Position numbers and translations under genes: made by a program. 13,689 nt of DNA from Actinomycetota bacterium (lineage in GTDB: Bacteria; Actinomycetota; Actinomycetes; Nanopelagicales; Nanopelagicaceae). Under the pieces are notes generated by a model. It ran no database searches. It saw only the letters and a program-made list of their open reading frames with translations, and was not told the origin of the DNA. The stretch covers positions 1-13,689 of the forward strand of contig CANLAC010000017.1 of NCBI GenBank assembly GCA_947488645.1, given 5' to 3'. Positions 5,007-13,014 of the stretch are shown in pieces (within the stretch, counting starts at the first letter, position 1; the number at the start of each line of letters is the position of its first letter).

Positions 5007-7228
5007 CCAAACAACTTCGGAAATGTTGAGGTGTGAGCAGTTGAAAGTTCAGACAAAGAGATAATCGCATCATTAATAGTGAGCGAGTCTCCTCCTGTTG
5101 TGCCTAGCTTTGTAATTGCAATTGAATTCTTAAGGGCCAAACCTTCAAGACGCGAAGTGTGGGATGGATCAATAGCAACAAGAACTCGACCAGGTGTCTC
5201 ACTGATCAAACTAACTCCTGCGTTCTCAAGTGAAATTGTTACGCCAACCTTATGACGCAAAACCATCTCAGTTAATCCTGCAGATAATCCACCCTGACTT
5301 AGATCGTGTGCTGCAGCAAAGAAAGAGTTGCCTTCAAGAAGTAGCTCTATAAGGCGCATTTCCCGCTGTAAATCAGCATCTGGAGATTGCCCAACGCGTT
5401 GGTTGTGCAAGAAGGCCCATTCACTACCGGCAAGATCTTCATGTGTTTCACCAACAAGATAGAGATCCAAGCCAGCCTGTGTGAAACTCATTGGTGTGCG
5501 CGTGCGCACATCTTGAATAACTCCCAACACGCCAATAACTGGCGTTGGCAAAATCGCCACTGATCCTGTTTGGTTATAGAAAGAGACATTACCACCGGTA
5601 ACAGGTAGTCCCATTTCTAAACAACCATCTGCTAAGCCACGAACAGATTCGGCAAACTGCCACATAACACCTGGATCTTCAGGTGAACCAAAGTTAAGAC
5701 AATTAGTCACTGCTAGTGGTCTGGCACCTGCCGTTGCAATATTTCGCGCAGCTTCAGCCAATGCTAGTTTTGCACCTTGATAAGGATTTAAGTATGACCA
5801 GTTTGCATTGGCATCTGTTGAGATTGCAACACCAAGATGAGTTGTCTCATCAATCCGAACCATTCCTGAATCATCAGGTTGAGATTGAATTGTGTTGCCC
5901 TGAACATATTTGTCATATTGAGATGTGACCCATGATTTATCAGCAAGGTTTGGAGCTGCTGCTAATTTCAACACTGCAGCTTTTATTTCCGCAGCAGTTA
6001 CTGGAATAGGAACATTAACCTTTTGGCTATTGACTTGATCAATATAGGCAGGTTGTGCCAATGGACGGTTGTATACGGGTCCATCGTGGGCCACAGTGCG
6101 TGGTGGAACATCAACAATTAACTCGCCATTCCATGTTATTTCAAGATGTTTTCCATCTGTCACTTCACCAATCACGGTGACCGTCACATCCCACTTCTTG
6201 CAGATTTCCAAGAATCGATTGATCTTGCTTGGCTCCACAATTGCACACATACGCTCTTGGGACTCTGACATCAAAATCTCTTCAGGAGAAAGGGATGGAT
6301 CGCGCAACGGAACCTTGTCTAACTGCACCTTCATACCGCCAGAACCACCTGATGCCAGCTCACTTGTGGCGCAGGATAAGCCTGCTCCGCCAAGGTCTTG
6401 GATACCAACAACGAGATCTTCAGCAAAGATTTCTAGTGAGCATTCAATCAAAACCTTTTCAACAAAAGGATCTCCTACCTGCACACTAGGGCGCTTAGTA
6501 GATCCACCAGCACCAAATGTTTCTGATGCAAGTACTGAAACTCCACCAATACCGTCGCCACCTGTTTTTGCTCCATACAAGACAACTAAATTGCCAGCAC
6601 CTGCAGCCTTTGCCAATTTAATGTCACTGTGTTTCATCACGCCAACACATAGTGCGTTTACAAGTGGATTACCCGCATAGGTTTCATCAAAGGTTACTTC
6701 GCCACCAATGTTTGGAAGACCTAGACAGTTTCCATAACCGCCAACACCGGCGATGATTCCTGGCAACACACGACGAGTATCAGGTGCATCTGCCGGACCA
6801 AAGCGAAGTGGATCCATTACCGCAATTGGTCGAGCACCCATGGTCAAGATGTCACGGACAATTCCGCCAATACCTGTTGCTGCTCCTTGATAGGGCTCAA
6901 CAAATGATGGGTGGTTGTGTGATTCAATTTTAAAAGTCACGGCATATCCCTGACCAACATCTACAACACCAGCATTTTCACCAATACCAACTAACAACGC
7001 ATCAGATTTTGGTGCTTTTTCGCCAAACTGCTTGAGGTGAACCTTTGAGGATTTATAAGAACAATGCTCAGACCACATCACTGAATACATTGCTAGCTCT
7101 GAAGATGTTGGACGACGACCAAGAATTTCCTTGATGCGCGCATACTCATCAGGCTTTAGACCTAACTCTGCAAATGGCTGTGAGTTATCAGGAGTTGTTT
7201 TGGCAATTGCAACGGTATCTAACGCCAT
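5003..7228 (-). CDS. purL: Phosphoribosylformylglycinamidine synthase subunit PurL (small form)
   Basis: PurL is the synthetase subunit of FGAM synthase: FGAR, ATP and ammonia give FGAM, step four. At 741 residues it is the small form, which needs PurQ for glutaminase activity and PurS for assembly; both are encoded directly upstream. Seen in order: WSEHCSYKSSK (52-62, containing the catalytic His), GENAGVVDVG, IESHNHPSFVEPYQGAATGI (101-120), GGIVRDILTMGARP (121-134), LGLPNIGGEVTFD (169-181), and DLGGAGLSCATSELASGG in the middle. The repeated half contains YQGAKLALAEAARNIATAGA, TNCLNFGSPE, PVTGGNVSFYNQ and AAHDLSQGGLSAGLTEM. The ATG at 7226-7228 shares one base with the purQ stop (TAATG), and only a weak GGTG lies upstream. 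The stop overlaps the SCP2-like gene. No sign of damage. Confidence 0.98.
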   Translation of the reverse strand: MALDTVAIAKTTPDNSQPFAELGLKPDEYARIKEILGRRPTSSELAMYSVMWSEHCSYKSSKVHLKQFGEKAPKSDALLVGIGENAGVVDVGQGYAVTFKIESHNHPSFVEPYQGAATGIGGIVRDILTMGARPIAVMDPLRFGPADAPDTRRVLPGIIAGVGGYGNCLGLPNIGGEVTFDETYAGNPLVNALCVGVMKHSDIKLAKAAGAGNLVVLYGAKTGGDGIGGVSVLASETFGAGGSTKRPSVQVGDPFVEKVLIECSLEIFAEDLVVGIQDLGGAGLSCATSELASGGSGGMKVQLDKVPLRDPSLSPEEILMSESQERMCAIVEPSKINRFLEICKKWDVTVTVIGEVTDGKHLEITWNGELIVDVPPRTVAHDGPVYNRPLAQPAYIDQVNSQKVNVPIPVTAAEIKAAVLKLAAAPNLADKSWVTSQYDKYVQGNTIQSQPDDSGMVRIDETTHLGVAISTDANANWSYLNPYQGAKLALAEAARNIATAGARPLAVTNCLNFGSPEDPGVMWQFAESVRGLADGCLEMGLPVTGGNVSFYNQTGSVAILPTPVIGVLGVIQDVRTRTPMSFTQAGLDLYLVGETHEDLAGSEWAFLHNQRVGQSPDADLQREMRLIELLLEGNSFFAAAHDLSQGGLSAGLTEMVLRHKVGVTISLENAGVSLISETPGRVLVAIDPSHTSRLEGLALKNSIAITKLGTTGGDSLTINDAIISLSELSTAHTSTFPKLFG

Positions 7229-7896
7229 TACTTCACCATCGCATTCAAGATTGAGGTAAAGAAGCCAAGACCTTGCGCAGATGGTCCTGTTAGCTCATTA
7301 ATGGCGTGTTCTGGGTGGGGCATTAACCCAACGACATTGCCCTTTGCATTTGTAATTCCAGCGATCAAATTGCGTGATCCGTTGGGATTTTCGCCCACAT
7401 AACGGGCTATTACGCGGCCTTCACCTTCGAGTATCGCAAGAGTTTCATCATCACATTGAAAAGCACCCTCCATATTTTTCAAAGGAATTACAACTTTCTC
7501 GCCCTGTCGAAAAGAGCTAGTCCATGCTGTCTGATTGTTGGTAATTTCAATTTCTTGTTCCCGACACAAAAAGTGCAAATCAGCATTACGTGTTAAAGCA
7601 CCTGGCAATAAATGTGATTCGCAAAGAACCTGGAAACCATTGCAAATACCAAGAACTGGCATTCCTTTGTTAGCCGCATCAATTACTAACTGCATGACAG
7701 GTGCAAACCGTGAAATTGCACCACAGCGCAAGTAGTCACCGTAGGAAAACCCACCAGGCAAAATAACAGCATCAACGTTTTTCAGATCTGCATCGCCATG
7801 CCACAGCGAAACCGCTTCTCCTCCACCAACTGCTACTGCGCGGGCAGCATCACGATCATCCAGAGTGCCTGGAAAGGTAATAACTCCAACGCGCAT
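7228..7896 (-). CDS. purQ: Phosphoribosylformylglycinamidine synthase subunit PurQ (glutaminase)
   Basis: PurQ releases ammonia from glutamine and passes it to PurL. The 222-residue length matches the stand-alone class I glutamine amidotransferase subunit. The start MRVGVITFPGTLDDRDA is followed by ILPGGFSYGDYLRCGA (45-60), the oxyanion strand, and the nucleophile elbow GICNGFQVLCE, which places the catalytic Cys at about residue 85. The other triad members lie in MPHPEHA near the C-terminus (His about 194, Glu about 196). The ATG at 7894-7896 overlaps the purS stop by one base, and its own stop overlaps the purL ATG by one base. This chain of TAATG junctions suits equal production of the subunits of one complex. 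Only a weak GAGAAG lies before the start. Confidence 0.98.
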   Translation of the reverse strand: MRVGVITFPGTLDDRDAARAVAVGGGEAVSLWHGDADLKNVDAVILPGGFSYGDYLRCGAISRFAPVMQLVIDAANKGMPVLGICNGFQVLCESHLLPGALTRNADLHFLCREQEIEITNNQTAWTSSFRQGEKVVIPLKNMEGAFQCDDETLAILEGEGRVIARYVGENPNGSRNLIAGITNAKGNVVGLMPHPEHAINELTGPSAQGLGFFTSILNAMVK

Positions 7897-8141
7897 TACT
7901 TCTCGACTCTCACGACAAAGTTTTCAATAACTGGGTTTGATAACAAAACTTCAGCGGCTTTTTCTACTTCGGCGAGTTGGGCAGGTGTTGGCTCACCATC
8001 TATTTCAATTTCAAAGCGTTTTCCTTGACGAACAGATGTAGCAAAGGAAAATCCAAGTCGTGGCAACGCAGATGCAACCGCATTTCCCTGTGGATCAAGA
8101 ATCTCAGGCTTCAACATCACATCAACCACGATCTTTGCCAT
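7896..8141 (-). CDS. purS: Phosphoribosylformylglycinamidine synthase subunit PurS
   Basis: An 81-residue protein that bridges PurQ and PurL in the three-part FGAM synthase found in Gram-positive bacteria and archaea. It opens MAKIVVDVMLKPEILDPQGN; the strand followed by LKP-x-x-LDPQG is the family signature, and ALPRLGFSFATSVRQGKRFE (24-43) continues it. The C-terminal half, with PAQLAEVEKAAEVLLSNPVI and ENFVVRVEK, supplies a helix and the last strand. There is no catalytic residue, as expected for a structural subunit. The ATG at 8139-8141 follows the purC stop by 14 bases, with AGGGAG (8149-8154) seven bases before it. So this subunit seems to have its own ribosome site, with PurQ and PurL coupled behind it. 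Confidence 0.97.
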   Translation of the reverse strand: MAKIVVDVMLKPEILDPQGNAVASALPRLGFSFATSVRQGKRFEIEIDGEPTPAQLAEVEKAAEVLLSNPVIENFVVRVEK

Positions 8142-8155
8142 TTGTTTTCTCCCTG

Positions 8156-9037
8156 TTAGAACTTGCTGCCGGTGATTCGGAAAAATGCTTCTTCGTAACG
8201 CTGTGCTGTCTTCTCTACGATCTCATTAGGTAGTTCAGGGGGTGGGCTATTTCTATCCCATCCACTTGAAACTAGGTAGTCGCGTAGAAATTGCTTGTCA
8301 TAGGAGGGCTGCACGCCTCCCGGCTTCCAGGTTGAGGCCTCCCAAAACCTTGATGAATCAGGGGTTAGCGCCTCATCTCCAAGGAGAATCTGGCCTTTTT
8401 CATTGCGACCAAATTCAAACTTAGTATCTGCCACGATGATTCCACGGCTGGCAGCAAACTCTGCAGCTGTTTCATATAACTTAAGTGTTAGCTCACGTAG
8501 CTGGGTTGCATCTTCTGCTCCAACAATAGAAACCGCACCATCAAAATCAATATTGATGTCGTGATCGCCAATTTCTGCTTTAGTCGCTGGAGTAAAGATG
8601 CTCTCTGGTAATTGTGATCCATCAAGCAAACCATCTGGCAAGGTATTTCCGCAGACCGCTTTGTTGTTCTGGTACTCGCTCCAACCACTACCTGTTAGAT
8701 AACCACGGGCAACGCATTCGACTTCAAACATTGTTAGTGGTTGCACGATAATTGCTCGATCTTCAACTGCGTCAGGAACTTCTGTTGAAACAATGTGATT
8801 ACCAATAATGTCTTCAAGTAGTTCAAACCAAAATAGTGAAAGTTGAGTCAGGACCGCACCTTTACCTGGAATCACTGTTGGCATCACCCAGTCGTATGCA
8901 GAAATACGATCTGATGCAACTAGCAAGATTTCTTTTTTATCATTTGTATAAAGATCTCGAACTTTTCCGGTGCGCAGATGTTTCCACCCAGTTATTTCAG
9001 GCGCTGGCGGTGGGCCAGCTAGGCCAAAGCCGCTCAC
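8156..9037 (-). CDS. purC: SAICAR synthase (phosphoribosylaminoimidazole-succinocarboxamide synthase)
   Basis: PurC joins aspartate to CAIR with ATP to give SAICAR. The 293-residue length fits the longer form of the family rather than the roughly 240-residue B. subtilis type. Motifs in order are GWKHLRTGKVRDLY (17-30), the glycine-loop-like nucleotide site; LLVASDRISAYDWVMP (38-53); PGKGAVLTQLSLFWF (57-71); FEVECVARGYLTGSGWSEY (104-122); and DTKFEFGR (204-211) with LLGDEALTPDSSRFW (218-232). The start is GTG at 9035-9037, the only in-frame start that keeps the conserved N-terminus, and it overlaps the purB stop by GTGA. The C-terminal helix ends YEEAFFRITGSKF. The next enzyme in the path, PurB, is encoded immediately upstream. 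PurE and PurK, which make its substrate CAIR, are not in the window. Confidence 0.98.
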   Translation of the reverse strand: MSGFGLAGPPPAPEITGWKHLRTGKVRDLYTNDKKEILLVASDRISAYDWVMPTVIPGKGAVLTQLSLFWFELLEDIIGNHIVSTEVPDAVEDRAIIVQPLTMFEVECVARGYLTGSGWSEYQNNKAVCGNTLPDGLLDGSQLPESIFTPATKAEIGDHDINIDFDGAVSIVGAEDATQLRELTLKLYETAAEFAASRGIIVADTKFEFGRNEKGQILLGDEALTPDSSRFWEASTWKPGGVQPSYDKQFLRDYLVSSGWDRNSPPPELPNEIVEKTAQRYEEAFFRITGSKF

Positions 9038-10455
9038 CGAATAGAGCCGGGCTTGTACTGCGCTGCGGCAGGATGCGCGGAAGTAATCGCACCGATGCGA
9101 CTAACAACTCGAGCTACTTGTTGGCGAGCTTCGCCAGTAAATTCAATGGGATCGCTAATTAAGGCATTAAGTGCTGCGCGATCTAGCGGCAGGCGATCAT
9201 CTGCGGCTAAATCATCAAGAAGAGTGTTTTTCTTTCCTTCGCGCATTCCAAGTGCTGCCTTTACTGCATGCTCCTTGATAACTTCATGGGCTACTTCGCG
9301 GCCAACGCCTGCTTTAACAGCGGCCATAAGAATCTTTGTAGTCGCCAAGAACGGTAAATAACGCTCTAATTCAGCGCTAATAACCGCTGGGAATGCACCG
9401 AACTCATCAAGGACGGTAAGCATTGTTTCGAGCAATCCATCGATTGCATAGAAAGCATCAGGTAATGCAACACGGCGAACAACGCTGCATGAAACATCGC
9501 CTTCATTCCATTGATCTCCAGAGAGCTCGCTCACCATTGATGCATAGCCACGTAATACAACAGATAGACCATTTACTCGCTCACATGAGCGCGTGTTCAT
9601 CTTGTGAGGCATTGCGCTGCTGCCAACCTGGCCAACTTTAAATCCTTCAGTTACTAGTTCAGCACCAGCCATCAATCTGATTGATGTGGCAAGAGATGAA
9701 GGAGATGCGGCAATCTGAACAAGTGTTGTAACAACATCGTAATCAAACGAGCGTGGATAAATCTGTCCTGTTGAATCTAGAACATTGCTAAATCCAAGTT
9801 CCTTTGCGATTGCACCTTCCAACTTAAAGTGCGCATCCGATGAACCTAGAAGATCAATTGAATCTTGCGCGGTGCCAACTGGGCCTTTAATTCCACGCAT
9901 CGGATAGCGATCTCGTAGCGCAGTTAAACGCTCGTATGCGAACAACAACTCTTCAGCAGCGGAGGCAAAACGCTTTCCTAAAGTTGTTACCTGCGCAGGA
10001 ACGTTGTGTGAACGTCCAGCAATTGGCTGATCGGCATACTGTGTTGCACGTTCTGCCAAACGGGCAAGTAGTGTCACAACTTTGTCATGAACAATCTCTA
10101 AACCATTTCGAATCTGAAGTGCTTCAATATTTTCAGTGAGGTCACGGCTTGTCATTCCAGCGTGGATTGCTTCGTGGCCAGCCAGAGCATTGAACTCTTC
10201 GATACGAGCTTTAACATCGTGACGTGTCTGCTTCTCGCGAGCATCAATTGATGCAAGATCCACTCGTGTAATTACATTTTCGTAAGCTGTAATTACATCC
10301 TTTGAAATAGCGTGGCCCAAGGTTGATTGAGCGCGCATGACCGCGATCCACAACTTACGTTCAGCGATGATCTTGGCCTCTGGCGCGAAGATTTCGCGCA
10401 TCGCAGCTGATGCATATCGGCTAGCAAGCAGGCTCATTGGTGAATTATCTGTCAT
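9034..10455 (-). CDS. purB: Adenylosuccinate lyase
   Basis: PurB removes fumarate twice in the pathway: from SAICAR to give AICAR and from adenylosuccinate to give AMP. The protein has 473 residues and belongs to the fumarase/aspartase superfamily. Seen are KQTRHDVKARIEEFN (75-89), GMTSRDLTENIEALQI (100-115), PIAGRSHNVPAQVTTLGKRF (144-163, with His 150 as a probable catalytic residue), and the mobile signature loop GSSAMPHKMNTRSCERVNGL (278-297), in which Ser 280 is the likely base. The GRSHNVPAQ and NTRSCERVNGL versions are what I associate with actinobacterial-type PurB rather than the B. subtilis version. The ATG at 10453-10455 directly abuts the purD stop with no spacer. The stop overlaps the purC start by four bases. 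Placement next to purC and in the same transcript as purA fits its two roles. Confidence 0.97.
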   Translation of the reverse strand: MTDNSPMSLLASRYASAAMREIFAPEAKIIAERKLWIAVMRAQSTLGHAISKDVITAYENVITRVDLASIDAREKQTRHDVKARIEEFNALAGHEAIHAGMTSRDLTENIEALQIRNGLEIVHDKVVTLLARLAERATQYADQPIAGRSHNVPAQVTTLGKRFASAAEELLFAYERLTALRDRYPMRGIKGPVGTAQDSIDLLGSSDAHFKLEGAIAKELGFSNVLDSTGQIYPRSFDYDVVTTLVQIAASPSSLATSIRLMAGAELVTEGFKVGQVGSSAMPHKMNTRSCERVNGLSVVLRGYASMVSELSGDQWNEGDVSCSVVRRVALPDAFYAIDGLLETMLTVLDEFGAFPAVISAELERYLPFLATTKILMAAVKAGVGREVAHEVIKEHAVKAALGMREGKKNTLLDDLAADDRLPLDRAALNALISDPIEFTGEARQQVARVVSRIGAITSAHPAAAQYKPGSIR

Positions 10456-11700
10456 TTAATTGCCCTTCTCTGCCACCGACGCATTAAGCGCGATGTCTGT
10501 GCGATAGAAAGATCCAGCAAGGCGGATTTGGCTTATTGCACGGTAGGCGCGGTTGCGGGCTTCAGTCAGATCCTCACCAATTCCTGTCACTGTCACAACA
10601 CGGCCACCTGATGCAACAACACCTTGTTCCGTGGCAGATGTGCCTGCGTGATAGATCTGAACATTATCGATTGAAGAAAATCCTGTGATTGCCCCGCCAC
10701 TTTTAGGTGTTGCTGGATAACCTTCGGCGGCCAAAACAACTGTTACGGCAGAATCTTCTTTCCACTCCAAAGTTGTTCCATTTAGATTTTTAGTTGCAGC
10801 CTTATATAACAATGTTGCAAGTGGAGTCTTAAGCAGAGGAATCAAAACTTGAGTTTCCGGATCACCAAAGCGCGCATTAAATTCAATAACGCGAGTTCCG
10901 TGATCTGTTAGTGCAAGACCTGCATAGAGCAAACCAACAAATGGTGTTCCGCGCGCAGCCATTTCAGCAATCATGGGAGCAAGAACTTGTTTGTATGTGT
11001 CTTCAATAATATCTGACGGTGCCCACGGCAATGGCGAGTATGCACCCATCCCACCTGTGTTTGGTCCTTGATCACCATCGAGTGCGCGTTTGAAATCTTG
11101 TGCTGGTTGCATTGGCACGATTGTTGTTCCATCACTGATACCAAAGAGTGAAACCTCTGGACCATCTAGATACTCTTCAATAACAACTCGCTTACACGCT
11201 AATGCATGCTCTAACGCCTCTTGACGATCATTAGTTACAACAACACCTTTACCTGCAGCCAATCCATCATCTTTAACTACATAGGGCGCATCAAATGCAT
11301 CTAATGCGATCTCAATTTCATGTTGTGTTGTGCAGGTGAAACTATGCGCCGTTGGAACACCAGCATCGCGCATAACTTCTTTAGCAAAGTTCTTAGAACC
11401 TTCTAATTGTGCAGCGGCCTTGGATGGCCCAAAAACAGCGATTCCGGCTGCTCGCAGGAGGTCTGCAACACCATTTACTAAAGGCACTTCAGGCCCAACT
11501 ACAACAAGATCTATATGTAGTTGCTGAGCTAACTCAAGGATTGCTTGATTATCAGTAATGACAAGTGGATGGCATTTCGCAAATTGTGCGATGCCGGGAT
11601 TACCTGGTGCAACATGTAGTTCAGTACAGGCTGGATCTGCTTGCAGTCCTACTCCTAGTGCGTGTTCGCGTCCGCCGCTTCCGACTAGGAGGATTTTCAT
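10456..11700 (-). CDS. purD: Phosphoribosylamine--glycine ligase (GAR synthetase)
   Basis: PurD couples glycine to phosphoribosylamine with ATP to give GAR, step two; the substrate is very short-lived and comes straight from PurF. The protein has 414 residues with the usual ATP-grasp layout. MKILLVGSGGREHALG (1-16) opens the N-domain, LVVVGPEVPLVNGVADLL (65-82) follows, then GPSKAAAQLEGSKNFAKEVM (91-110), the nucleotide-binding VVKDDGLAAGKGVVVT (141-156), GPNTGGMGAYSPLP (212-225) and metal-binding EFNARFGDPETQ (273-284). The C-terminal domain continues to VAEKGN. It is a single-function protein, not fused to PurM or PurN as in eukaryotes. The ATG at 11698-11700 is two bases after the purA stop without a good Shine-Dalgarno, so coupling to purA is likely. 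The stop abuts purB. Confidence 0.98.
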   Translation of the reverse strand: MKILLVGSGGREHALGVGLQADPACTELHVAPGNPGIAQFAKCHPLVITDNQAILELAQQLHIDLVVVGPEVPLVNGVADLLRAAGIAVFGPSKAAAQLEGSKNFAKEVMRDAGVPTAHSFTCTTQHEIEIALDAFDAPYVVKDDGLAAGKGVVVTNDRQEALEHALACKRVVIEEYLDGPEVSLFGISDGTTIVPMQPAQDFKRALDGDQGPNTGGMGAYSPLPWAPSDIIEDTYKQVLAPMIAEMAARGTPFVGLLYAGLALTDHGTRVIEFNARFGDPETQVLIPLLKTPLATLLYKAATKNLNGTTLEWKEDSAVTVVLAAEGYPATPKSGGAITGFSSIDNVQIYHAGTSATEQGVVASGGRVVTVTGIGEDLTEARNRAYRAISQIRLAGSFYRTDIALNASVAEKGN

Positions 11701-11702
11701 TC

Positions 11703-12986
11703 TTAGATGAAATCCTTTACGACAATTGTTTGATCTCGACCTGGGCCAACACCGATTGCACTCATCGGTGCACCTGAAATCTTTTCCAGGAATGCAACAT
11801 AATCCTGTGCATTCTTTGGCAGATCAGAAAGCTTACGAGCATTTGAAATATCTTCTGTCCAGCCAGCTAGGTATTCATATATTGGCTTTGCATGGTGAAA
11901 ATCTGTTTGTGAAGCAGGTAGTTCTTCAACGCGCTTTCCGTCGATCTCATATGCAACACATACTGGAATCTTTTCCCAACCTGTTAATACATCTAGTTTT
12001 GTTAGGAAGAAATCTGTCAGACCGTTGACGCGGACTGCATAACGAGCAATCGGTGCATCAAACCAACCGCAACGACGTGCACGGCCAGTTGTGACACCAA
12101 TTTCTCCGCCGATACGACGCAACGCTTCGCCATCTTCATCAAATAATTCAGTAGGAAAAGGTCCACTACCAACACGAGTTGTGTAAGCCTTCAAAATACC
12201 AATAACGCGTGTGATCTTTGTTGGTCCAATTCCCGAACCTGTGCAAGCACCGCCTGCAGTTGGGTTACTAGATGTTACGAATGGATATGTTCCATGATCA
12301 ACATCAAGCAATGTGCCCTGAGAACCCTCTAGAAGTACTCGTTTCCCAGCTTTTAGAGCTTCATCTAAAATCAAAACAGTATCTGCAACATATGGACGAA
12401 GCAGTTCTGCATACTTCAAATACTCTTCAAGAACTTCATCTACTTCGATGTTCTTGCGATTGAAAACCTTAATCAAAATCTGATTCTTATCGCGCAACGC
12501 GCTCTCTAGCTTTTGACGAAGGATTGATGGATCAAATAGATCCTGCACACGGATGCCGATGCGATTGATCTTGTCGGCATAGGCCGGTCCGATACCGCGA
12601 CCTGTTGTGCCAATCTTTGACTTACCTAAGAAGCGCTCAGAAACCTTATCGATGGTGCGGTGATAAGGAGTAATCAAGTGAGCATTAGTTGAAATCAAAA
12701 GCTTGCTTGTATTGATACCGCGCTCGTTAAGGCCACGAATTTCTTCAAGCAAAACACTTGGATCAATAACAACACCGTTACCGATTACAGGAATCACATT
12801 GGGAGAGAGAATTCCAGATGGCAGTAAGTGAAGTGCATACTTTTGATCACCGATAACAACAGTGTGGCCCGCGTTATTTCCGCCTTGATAGCGAACTACA
12901 TAATCAACGCGATCGCCCAATAAATCGGTAGCTTTACCCTTGCCTTCGTCGCCCCACTGAGCGCCGAGTAGAACCAATGCAGGCAT
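11703..12986 (-). CDS. purA: Adenylosuccinate synthetase
   Basis: PurA condenses IMP and aspartate using GTP to give adenylosuccinate, the first committed step to AMP. The 427-residue length is standard. It begins with GAQWGDEGKGKATDLL (8-23), holding the catalytic Asp 13, then NNAGHTVV (37-44) with catalytic His 41. TTGRGIGPAYADKINRIGIR (127-146) and LLEGSQGTLLDVDHGTYPFV (218-237) bind IMP, and VTTGRARRCGWFD (298-310) is the aspartate loop. The C-terminus carries GVGPGRDQTIVV, the GTP-base region. The ATG at 12984-12986 has GAGAGG about eight bases upstream and lies 28 bases after the aldolase stop. That gap shows no terminator or promoter I could identify, so purA may be read through from the aldolase gene or start from a site hidden within it. 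It is the first gene of the purine run. Confidence 0.98.
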   Translation of the reverse strand: MPALVLLGAQWGDEGKGKATDLLGDRVDYVVRYQGGNNAGHTVVIGDQKYALHLLPSGILSPNVIPVIGNGVVIDPSVLLEEIRGLNERGINTSKLLISTNAHLITPYHRTIDKVSERFLGKSKIGTTGRGIGPAYADKINRIGIRVQDLFDPSILRQKLESALRDKNQILIKVFNRKNIEVDEVLEEYLKYAELLRPYVADTVLILDEALKAGKRVLLEGSQGTLLDVDHGTYPFVTSSNPTAGGACTGSGIGPTKITRVIGILKAYTTRVGSGPFPTELFDEDGEALRRIGGEIGVTTGRARRCGWFDAPIARYAVRVNGLTDFFLTKLDVLTGWEKIPVCVAYEIDGKRVEELPASQTDFHHAKPIYEYLAGWTEDISNARKLSDLPKNAQDYVAFLEKISGAPMSAIGVGPGRDQTIVVKDFI

Positions 12987-13014
12987 GAGTAAAGCCTCTC
13001 CGACTAGTTGTTAA

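Larger units (their letters stand above)
1146..12986 (-). other. Predicted purine operon purA-D-B-C-S-Q-L-scp2-F-M-DUF3073-271aa
   Basis: Twelve genes run in one direction. The gaps or overlaps, in transcript order, are: purA/purD +2, purD/purB 0, purB/purC -4, purC/purS +14, purS/purQ -1, purQ/purL -1, purL/SCP2 -4, SCP2/purF -4, purF/purM -1, purM/DUF3073 +42, DUF3073/271-aa -4. No internal terminator was spotted, so one polycistronic message with translational coupling is the simplest reading. A purine riboswitch or PurR box was not recognised at the purA end; the first promoter may lie upstream of the aldolase gene, outside the window. Confidence 0.72.

Noticed and set aside
6069..6680. 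Open frame of 203 codons on the + strand
   Set aside because: It lies wholly opposite the conserved FGAM synthase gene, and its protein is Ser/Thr/Pro-rich without any motif; an antisense shadow.
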